This document shows positions 56,501-64,000 of a stretch of DNA of 64,000 bases, piece by piece; the stretch's first letter is position 1; each line of letters begins with the position of its first letter. The notes under the pieces were generated by a model, which was not told the origin of the DNA, searched no databases, and saw nothing but the letters and a program-made list of their open reading frames with translations. This DNA comes from Nageia nagi (lineage: Eukaryota > Pinophyta): the NCBI GenBank assembly GCA_050084985.1, contig JBITNC010000002.1, positions 35,092,001-35,156,000 on the forward strand. Reading direction: 5' to 3'. Position numbers and translations under genes: made by a program.

Positions 56501-57090
56501 AAAATTAACAATCCAATTAGATAGAAAAGAGTGAATCATGGATAAGAGTTTTCTCATACTTCAATAAGTGCCTAAAAAGGTTTTCAAGGGAGAAGATTAT
56601 TCTTCATCATCAAGCCTTATTTTCATAACTATTACAAAGTTTCCAAACTTTGAAGAATGATGAAGATATGAACTCATCATTGATCCAATTGCACCCATAA
56701 GTAACAAGTTTTTAGGTCAATGATTTTGTTCAAGTAGATAGTCACATTTTCATCTTCCCCTTGATGAGATTGAAGCAACTTTTGGAGAATGGTAAACCTT
56801 TTTGAAAAGTTTGAACCAAGGTAGATTTCTTTAAGCTTATCCCATGCTTTCTTTACCAAGGTTGAAATTATTAGGAGCACATCATCTGAAACAGCATGAT
56901 AAATCATAGAGGTTGCTAACTCATTCTTTATATTGTAAGCCTCTAGTGCCTTCTATCTATAGGGGTATAAGGTTCTCATTCACTGTTTGCCAAAGTTTCC
57001 CTACTTGCAATTTAGCTCTCATCCATGGTTCCTATATCTCAAAGTTAAAACCATCAAGAATGTGTTTGGGTAAAAAGAATTCTCTTATTT
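53570..57090 (-). pseudogene. gag-pol polyprotein of copia-C, heavily decayed
   Basis: The gag start codon is ATA instead of ATG (CAAATAAGAG near 57088). Recognisable pieces are gag (MIYHAVSDDVLLIIS ... LLQSHQGEDENVTIYLNKIIDL, 56907-56700), the pre-integrase domain (NLWHHSLGHLNNKS, ~56150) and integrase (DLMNPFQTKSLGGASYILIFIDDF, 55958-55870). A late integrase piece lies at 55463-55227, followed by RT N-terminal debris at ~55070-54730 and RT with YVDDLL at 54696-54403. RNase H debris runs to the stop at 53570. Many stops and frameshifts; non-functional. Confidence 0.9.
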
Positions 57091-57091
57091 G

Positions 57092-59966
57092 CTACATAAG
57101 AATGTAAAATAATAAGCATGTGGTTCAATAAATAATATTAAATTTTAAGTTTTAACCAAGTAAATAATACATGTTACATTTAACACTAAAGATATGCTTG
57201 ATTTGATTCACAAGTGCAAATGTTTTACAATTCAAATAATAACCTATGTACCTAAATACATTTCTCATCTCAAGAATTATAGATGTAGAGTGACATTATT
57301 GAGGCTTTTTTTCTTATCTAAAATTAGGCCTTCACCTAGATGCCTACATAAGAGGAACCTAGGTCCTACCAATTCTCAACCAGTTCCCCTTGGGTAGTAA
57401 TATACTCTCATAAGGAGAAGTACTAGCTATTTTCCAAGGTTTCAGTGTTTATTAGATTGACCAAATTATTAATTTTGATTAGGTTTCAAGTTGTCCTCAT
57501 AGGTTATCAGGATAATACTTGAATGGACGTGGGACATGTGGTATCACTACACAAATGCCTATCCATCTAATAGAGATATTTCCAAACCAATAGAGGATTT
57601 AAAGGCAATTAAAAGTACAAACTTTTCACCATTTGGATCATCGAACTTAAAGGCTCTAGTCTGCCTATCATCACCTCATGGCTCCCCAAACAAGTCATGT
57701 TATAGAATATATATGCGGATGTGTTAATTTTAGGGGGTTGCTCATATCAATATTTGCATTTTTATTTGCATAAGCAAATAAAGAAAAAAATAAAATATAA
57801 AATAAATAGTATAAATCAAACATCATCCATTCAATTTGAAACCTAAGTGTCCAATGGGTTTTGTTTACCAACCTATAAAGGACATCTTTACATCATCTCT
57901 TATTTTGCATAAGTCCATTCCATACTTTTGCATAAGGATAAATACTCAACATGGACTAAGTCATAAGCATGCATCTTAAAATTTTAAGTCCTAAGCATTA
58001 ACTTAAAAATTTTAAGTCCTTAAGCATGCATTACTAAGTCAAGCAATAGACATATCATGTTTGCATAAGGATCTAAAGATTTAAGTAAAGACTTTAAAAA
58101 AATTTCCCCCTTTTTACTTGAAATCATGATCCTTTAAGAAAATAGCATTTATCAAAGAATTTGTATTTTTACCTTAGAAAATAATTTTAACTAAGTAGAA
58201 GTGCTAAGAATTTACCAGTGTCTTTAATATATACTAAAAAAAAATTAATGCTAATCTAAAAAAATGCTTAGATAATTATAGGCATTAAAAAACAAAATGC
58301 TTTAAATATTTTATACTTCACAATGATTTTCTCCTTTTAAACAAGTATTTATTATGCTCTTACGAGCACTCCAAGTAGTTTAAGGAAAATACTCCAAGTC
58401 AAAGAAAAAATAAATGCTTTTTAGGTAAAAATAATGATGACCACCCCCTTCCTTTTACCAAGAAGGAGAAAAAAATGTTGCTTTACAGGAGCATTTAATG
58501 CAATTTGTTTTCATACTCCATGAATTTAAGAAGCTCATCATAATAAACTTATTTACCAAGCAAAGAAAAAAAAATGACACCCACCAAAAAAAATGTCATA
58601 AGGGAAGTGACATTAAGTAAAAAAATGGAGGCATTTAATGTTTCAAGGGAAACAAGGATTAAAAATATCACACATGGGAGGAAGTGTAGAGGAGGCTACA
58701 CAAAGGAGGCTGCATGAGTAAGGAGGAAAGTAGGGTTGACATGTGATAATAGATCATGTTGGTCAAGGGGAAACTCAGGGCTGAGTAGAGGAGGTGGTGG
58801 ATAGAAGGGTAATCACATGTAGGATACCCTAATCGATTATTTCTTATAGAGCTGAGAGAGGCACGGGTAGAGGGCCACTATGGAGATTAGGGAGAAGGAT
58901 GGCCATGATAAGATAATAACAAGGCAATGAGCTAGGTGGAGCGACAAAAAAAAAGTCCATAAGGGCTTTTGAAATAGGTCATCATCAAAAGACCAGGCTC
59001 AACACCAGAGAGGGAAGAACAATTATAAGAGGAGTGATGGAGAGGAGGAGTGACAGAGGTGAGGTGCCTCACTAAATCATCAACGAGGGGAAGATAAGGC
59101 AACGTTAATAGGGTTGAGCCACCAGTCAGGAGCATTTTTACCTAGCCTCTATTTTAGATGTGTATAAGAGGTTTGCACGAGTTTGAGTGGAGGGCCAAAG
59201 AGGGGTTGAGGAGAGACTGATGTGTGATAGAGGAGTGGGCTATAGTCAACTGGAGATCATGTGCAAGAGTGACAATGCACACATAATGGGAGCCACCTAG
59301 CTGGCCCGAAACCCTCCTCCAAACATAAAACTCAATGCAATGGTGAAAGATAAGGGGCTTACAAGGATGCGACGGAAGGACTAGGGATCATTGATAGTTA
59401 ACCCCTCCCTCCCTTTGAAAAAATATATATATTGAAACAAAACTTTATTTTTTCCAACAAAAAATTGAAAGAAAACTTTTGAAACCCCCCCTTTTTTTTA
59501 ACAGACTTATATTTTTAATTGAGATATACTTATCTAAAAGCCCCATATATATATATAAACTTCCCCTCCTTCTTATTGCAATGTAAACCCCAAAGAAAAA
59601 GTAGTAAAAAGTAATTATTTTCATTTTTCTTAGTATCAAAAAAATATACCTTATTTGCAAAAAAAAAAATACAGCCTTCTAATTTTTAAAGCTAAAATAG
59701 CTTTACAAGGTAGAAATAACAAATCTTTTTCATAAAAGATATAGTTATATAAAAAAAATATGGAAAATAAGCAATATATATTAAGCAACTTTTGTAAAAA
59801 AAAAATTGCAACAAAAATGTTAGCATAAACAAAAGATTGCATGCTTATATATATTGCTATTTTTTTAAGCAAATATTGTAATGAATTGAACTAACATATT
59901 TCATTAAATATGTTAGTAATAAGTAGTGATTCAAAATATTAGTTAAGAGTAAGTAAGAGGCTATAC
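57092..59966 (-). other. copia-C leader, bounded by splice-like sites (predicted intron)
   Basis: Minus-strand donor-like TTTGAAG|GTATAGCC (GT at 59966-59965) and acceptor-like ATTCTTATGTAG|CAAATA (AG at 57093-57092), the counterparts of the sites in copia-A and copia-B. It includes TTAAGT/GCATGC repeats (57940-58080), a GC-rich cargo (58680-59420) and T/A-rich sequence. Intron status is inferred. Confidence 0.4.
58680..59420. other. GC-richer cargo in copia-C leader, unrecognised
   Basis: A purine-rich block on the plus strand (GGAGGAAGTGTAGAGGAGG, GAGAGGCACGGGTAGAGGG, GGAGCCACCTAGCTGGCCCG) standing out from the AT-rich leader. One minus-strand frame of 67 codons (59135-58932) is not recognised. 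It is located where copia-A carries the gene mosaic. Its origin is unknown. Confidence 0.45.
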
Positions 59967-60054
59967 CTTCAAAGGTTTTATCTTACAAGGATGAAGAAAT
60001 ATGAAGCCTCCAATATGATTAGTTTCCAAGGATGTGAAGAGGAGCCTCCAAGTT

Positions 60055-60066
60055 GCTCTGATACCA
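60055..60066 (-). promoter_or_regulatory. Primer binding site of copia-C
   Basis: The minus strand reads TGGTATCAGAGC two bases inside the 5' LTR, complementary to initiator tRNA-Met. Confidence 0.93.
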
Positions 60067-60068
60067 AG

Positions 60069-60567
60069 TGAGAGAATTAAACTACAATAAGAACAACTCT
60101 ACACTCCCAAGATCACATGAAAGCTCACAATACATATCTAAAAACTCACAAAGTAATCTCACAACACAACATAAGATTTAAGTGGTTCTTCCAACTAAGA
60201 GTATATCCATTAACTAGATTTTTACTTCAATCACAAATACAACTCTCTTACAATCCTTCTAATCTCAACTCCTAACCAATATCCTATAACATAAATTTAC
60301 TCCACAATTGGTATATGATCATAAAGAGGGAGCCTTCTATTTATAGGCCAAAATCCTTCTTTGGATCACTTTTTTATCCAATGTACAAAAGCATGACATG
60401 CACATCCCTTTACCTAAGGGGCATGCTCATGATATGGAGTGTAGGACAAGTTACATTATCATATTCACTTAAATACTTAAGGTACCAAATGATAACCTTA
60501 AGTATTAGTGAACTTACATGGAAGATTATTACATAACCTTTAGAATAATACATTATGCATTCCAACA
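60069..60567 (-). repeat. copia-C 5' LTR (499 bp)
   Basis: Pairs with 51999-52499. Starts (minus strand) TGTTGGAATGCAT and ends TAATTCTCTCA. The palindrome at ~60472-60507 has two mismatches relative to the other LTR. A TATAAATAG box lies near 60340-60350 on the minus strand. Confidence 0.93.
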
Positions 60568-60572
60568 TTAAA

Positions 60573-60797
60573 GGCTCTAACCTCGTCAATGATGACACAC
60601 AATATAAGGATGTGATCAAATATAGAGTAGTTTATATGAAATCTAACTTAATAAGGAGTATGAAAATTATGTATTTCAATAAGGTAGATATGAAATCATT
60701 GAGATATATGGCAAAGACTTTTATTAAAGTGCGATCAACCATAAGCATTATATAATTATTAGCATATAGGGTTCGATATATTTATAAATGGGATGGA
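60573..60797 (-). pseudogene. LINE reverse transcriptase remnant, 5' portion, between copia-C and copia-D
   Basis: The minus strand reads ANNYIMLMVDRTLIKVFAIYLNDFIS, then a degraded QAGFR-like block (LIKLDFI) and LYLITSLYCVSSLTR, matching the early RT blocks of non-LTR elements. It should continue in KAFDTVPRELL, which is found at the other side of copia-C (51.99 kb). The piece is only 225 bp because copia-D begins at 60803. Confidence 0.55.
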
Positions 60798-60802
60798 TGA
60801 TA

Positions 60803-61296
60803 TGAAGGAACTAACAATAACAAGATAATTCCTAAACAACCAAGATCACATGAAAGCTCACAATTACATCTAACAAACTCACAAAGCAATCTCACAACAC
60901 AAGATGTAAGTGGTTCTTCCAACTACAAGTACATCCACTAACTAGATCTTTACTTTAATCATAAATACAACTCTCTTACAATCCTCCTAATCTCAACTCC
61001 TACACTTTTATCTTATAGCATAACTTTACTCCACAATTAATGTGCAATCACAAAGAGGGAGCCTTCTATTTATAGGGAAAAATCCCTCTTTGGATCACCC
61101 TTTTATCCAATGTACAATAGCATGACATGCACATAGTTTTACCTAAGGAGCGTGCTCATGACATGGAGTGTAGGACAAGTTACATTATCATATTTACTTA
61201 AATACTTGAGGCATCAAATGACACTCTTAAATTTTCATGAACTTACATAGAATATTTAATACAAACCTTTACAATAATGCATTATATATTCCAAAA
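60803..61296 (-). repeat. copia-D 3' LTR (494 bp)
   Basis: Aligns with the LTRs of copia-B and -C. The terminal dinucleotide on the pol side has mutated (TTTTGG instead of TGTTGG on the minus strand), and the U3 palindrome near 61200-61236 is partly eroded, so this is an older copy. Confidence 0.9.
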
Positions 61297-61743
61297 CTCC
61301 CCCTTAATGCAATATTGGGATAGAGTGAGTAAGAGAGAAGAAGAAGAAAAAGTAAGAGAGTTCTCTTCCAAATAGATACAACAGATATGAGAACTTTTTA
61401 CATATTTATCAAGTAAAAAAGGTCTAGTTTGAGACTCATAACTTTGTTAAATACAATCATTAACTACAATCGGTTTCAATGTACATGAAGTGGTCATCCA
61501 ACTGGAAGTCATGAAGAGTCTCCAAGAGTCTGTATACCCGAGGTAAGTAACTTGCAAGTCATAAGCAGCTCAAATAACAAGATCAATTAGATACATTATA
61601 TTCATATCAACAAGGATAGATTAATCACACAAATACCTTCATGAACTAACCAATGGTGCACTATAAGTAATCATGAAGATGCCATGCCAAAAACTTATAT
61701 TCTCCTATTATATAAAATATGTGTTGATTATCATTACAAAATA

Positions 61744-61960
61744 GAGCATGCATAAATGAGTGCCTCACGTATGGATAACTAAACAATGCCAACATTTACA
61801 TAAGAGTTCCTCACACATGGATAGTTGAATAGTGCTAGATTGGCCAAAAATAGAGTATGCACATATGAGTTCCTCACATATGGATAATTGAATAATGCCA
61901 AAAACACATAACTCTTCCTCACACATGGATAACTGAACAATGTTAGATTAGCCAATTTGT
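61744..61960. repeat. Minisatellite in the 3' untranslated part of copia-D
   Basis: Four to five copies of AGTTCCTCACACATGGATA-type repeats with alternating tails, fewer than in copia-C at the same position. Confidence 0.8.
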
Positions 61961-62082
61961 ACAACAAGTTCCTCATATAGAGCGAACTTACCATGAACGT
62001 GTATAACAAAATCAACATTATACAGCATAAAATCCTCCTAAGGGTGAAATTATCATCACAAACAAGAATTCAACATAAGAAT

Positions 62083-64000
62083 TCAAACTTCACTCCCCCT
62101 TGAGGGTAACTTCACCAACCCAATAACATCCTTAAGCTTACAAAACTGAGCTTTTAGGAGGGGCTTGGTGAACAAATCAATGAAGTTCAAGGCAGATGGA
62201 CAATACTCCAAGTGTATGATGCCATCAAGAACCTTTTCCTTGATAAAATGGGCATGGATTTCCACATATTTTATTCTCTAATGGAACATAAGATTCTTAG
62301 CCAAAGAAATAGTCGATTGATTATCTGAACAAATCAAACATGAGCCACCTTGCTCGTACCTAATTTCTTTCAAAAGATACCTTAGCCAAATGGCTTCATA
62401 GGTTGCAACAGACATGGCATGATATTCGATTTCTATGGTGGAAAGAGAAATAGTAGGTTGCTTCTTGGAATCCTAAGAGATAGCACCTGAACCAATTCTA
62501 AACACATATGTAGAGGTTGACTTCCTATCATCTCTGTCTCCCCCATTGTTAGAATCTGAGAATCCATAGAGAATAAATAAGGGCAACTTGGAATACTTGA
62601 GAGCAAAATCTTTAATCTTTACAACATTCTTCAATATTTGCTTAACAGCATTGAGGTGCTCAACATAAAGTTTTTACGTGAATTATGCCATCAAATTCAT
62701 TGCAAAGGTAATATCTAGCCTGGATATAGTCAAATACAAAAGACCACCAATTAATTGCTTGTAAGTTGTAGCATTAGCTAATTGAGAGTTGGAGTTCAAA
62801 GAAACAATGATTCTAGGAGAGACTAAGATTATAGCATATCTACACTCCTCCATTCCAAACTTTTGTAAGATGTCTGATATATACTTAGATTGACTAAGGT
62901 AAGTACAATTCTTGTATTGATACACTTGGATTCTAAGATAGTAGTGCAAGAGACCAAGATCAATCATTTCAAACATTGCCTTAAGTTTGGATATGCACTC
63001 TTGAATTATTTTTTTATTATTTCTAATAATCAAAAGATCATACACATAAAGGAGAATTAAGACCATGTCTTTTCCTTAATTGAGCACACATAGATCGGAG
63101 TCAAAAAATACTTAGAAAAACTAATGTTTGCAAAGTACCTTGAAATCTTTCTCTACCAGGCTCAAGGTGCTTGCTTAAGTCCATACAATGACTTCTTTAG
63201 ACTGCATACAAAGGACTTTTACCTTCCATAATAAATCCTTCTAGTTGATTCATGCAGATTTCCACATCTAAGTCATCATTGGGAAATGCACTTTTAATGT
63301 TAAGTTGAAAAACTTTCCATCTTTGAGCTACAGAAAGAGCAAAGATAACTCTCATAGTAGGCATCTTTGCCATGTGAGCAAAGGTTTTCTCATAATCTAC
63401 ATTGTATTTTTGAGCAAAACCTTTAGCTACTAATCTTGGCTTGTATTTTTTAAAATCTCCAACTGAATTGAACTTGACCTTGTAGATCCACTCATTGCCA
63501 ATCACATTCTTTTCATTGGTACAAGGAACCAAGTCCCAAGTTTTATTTTTCATAATTGCCTCATACTCCACTTTCATGACCTCCATCCAGCACTCATGCT
63601 TAGAAGCTTCTTTGAAGGGTAAGGGCTTATGCTTATTATCAATCTTGGCAATTAAGGATTTGTTCAATGTCATGCTCCTTATTACCCTTTATGTTGGAGA
63701 ATTTTGTTCCTGAGGTGACTTTTTTACATCAATATCCAAATAGCTAGGAGCAACTGAAGAGTTCTTTGGATCATCAACACCCTCATTAGAAGCATATTCT
63801 TGAGGAAGTTCAATGAACTTTACATCCCTTGAAATGAACACTACTTTATAGGTTAGAGAGTAGAGCCTGTAGCCTCTATGCTGACTGTCATAACCCATAA
63901 AGATACATTTTTCAACTCTTTTGTCCAACTTCTTCCTTTTCTTAGAAATAATGTAAGAGAATGCTTTACAACCAAATACCCTAAGGTGAGAAATGCTAGG
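62083..64000 (-). pseudogene. pol of copia-D, partial and broken
   Basis: From the right edge leftwards: late integrase (KRVEKCIFMGYDSQHRGYRL, 63928-63689) and RT N-terminal part (MTLNKSLIAKIDNKHKPLPF ... VFQLNIKSAFPNDDLDVEI, 63673-63197). Then come the RT active site region, with YVDDLL changed to YVYDLL (63066-62683), RNase H debris, and the C-terminal 60 codons ending SRGSEV (62265-62083). Stops and frameshifts interrupt it. The active-site change alone would disable RT. Confidence 0.9.

Larger units (their letters stand above)
51999..60567 (-). mobile_element. Ty1/copia retrotransposon copia-C (8.6 kb, complete ends)
   Basis: Minus-strand element: 5' LTR 60069-60567, primer site 60055-60066, leader to ~57092, decayed gag-pol 57090-53570, minisatellite, purine tract, 3' LTR 51999-52499. 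Flanked by TTAAA at 51994-51998 and 60568-60572. More mutated than copia-A in its coding part. It inserted into a LINE RT remnant. Confidence 0.93.
60803..64000 (-). mobile_element. Ty1/copia retrotransposon copia-D, partial (runs off right edge)
   Basis: Minus-strand element: 3' LTR 60803-61296, purine tract 61297-61306, minisatellite 61744-61960, pol from 62083 to beyond the window. Same subfamily as copia-B and copia-C. The target duplication should be TGATA (60798-60802), to be matched outside the window. Confidence 0.9.

Noticed and set aside
1-64000. tRNA, rRNA or other structural RNA genes
   Set aside because: I looked for tRNA A/B-box pairs and rRNA-like blocks and found none that I can support. 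The tRNA-like matches are only the 12-base primer sites of the copia elements.

Overview
The window is nuclear DNA from a land plant with a large, AT-rich, transposon-rich genome. The evidence is one complete plant-type housekeeping gene (translation release factor eRF1), a PPR pseudogene, captured fragments of plant KEA antiporter and phosphoglycerate dehydrogenase genes, plant Ty1/copia elements primed by initiator tRNA-Met, and BED-finger hAT transposases. The long AT-rich spacers and a LINE lineage that I associate with non-flowering plants make a gymnosperm plausible. That is an inference, not proof.

Layout. 1-1.4 kb: 5' part of a hAT transposon (minus strand) with dense GACTCG-type subterminal repeats, abutting a possible host exon. 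1.5-20 kb: decayed spacer with a tandem array carrying TGACGTCA boxes (4.4-5.0 kb), a ruined Ty3/gypsy reverse transcriptase (5.3-6.1 kb), two LINE 3' ends (8.5-9.2 and 15.4-16.1 kb), unrecognised coding-like remnants (9.4-10.5 and 17.3-18.2 kb) and several local duplications. 19.9-33.2 kb: a second hAT gene, split by a copia element (copia-A, 20612-29607, target duplication CTAGT) and by an unclassified 1.2-kb insertion. 33.6-38.1 kb: the eRF1 locus on the minus strand, with a predicted 5'-UTR intron, an intact 437-codon ORF, a leaky-type stop codon with an open in-frame extension, and a predicted 3'-UTR intron. 39.1-39.4 kb: PPR pseudogene. 43.7-50.3 kb: copia-B (plus strand, 3' end lost), containing a solo LTR. 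51.0-60.8 kb: LINE reverse-transcriptase remnant split by copia-C (51999-60567, target duplication TTAAA). 60.8-64 kb: copia-D, running off the right edge.

The main points of interest are these. (1) The copia elements have a leader of about 2.7-3.2 kb between primer site and gag, bounded in three copies by matching donor-like and acceptor-like splice signals, and each leader contains a different GC-rich cargo. (2) In copia-A that cargo is a mosaic of three plant gene fragments in mixed orientation. (3) The eRF1 gene carries the sequence hallmarks of a readthrough plus nonsense-mediated-decay feedback circuit. Apart from eRF1, no gene in the window looks functional.
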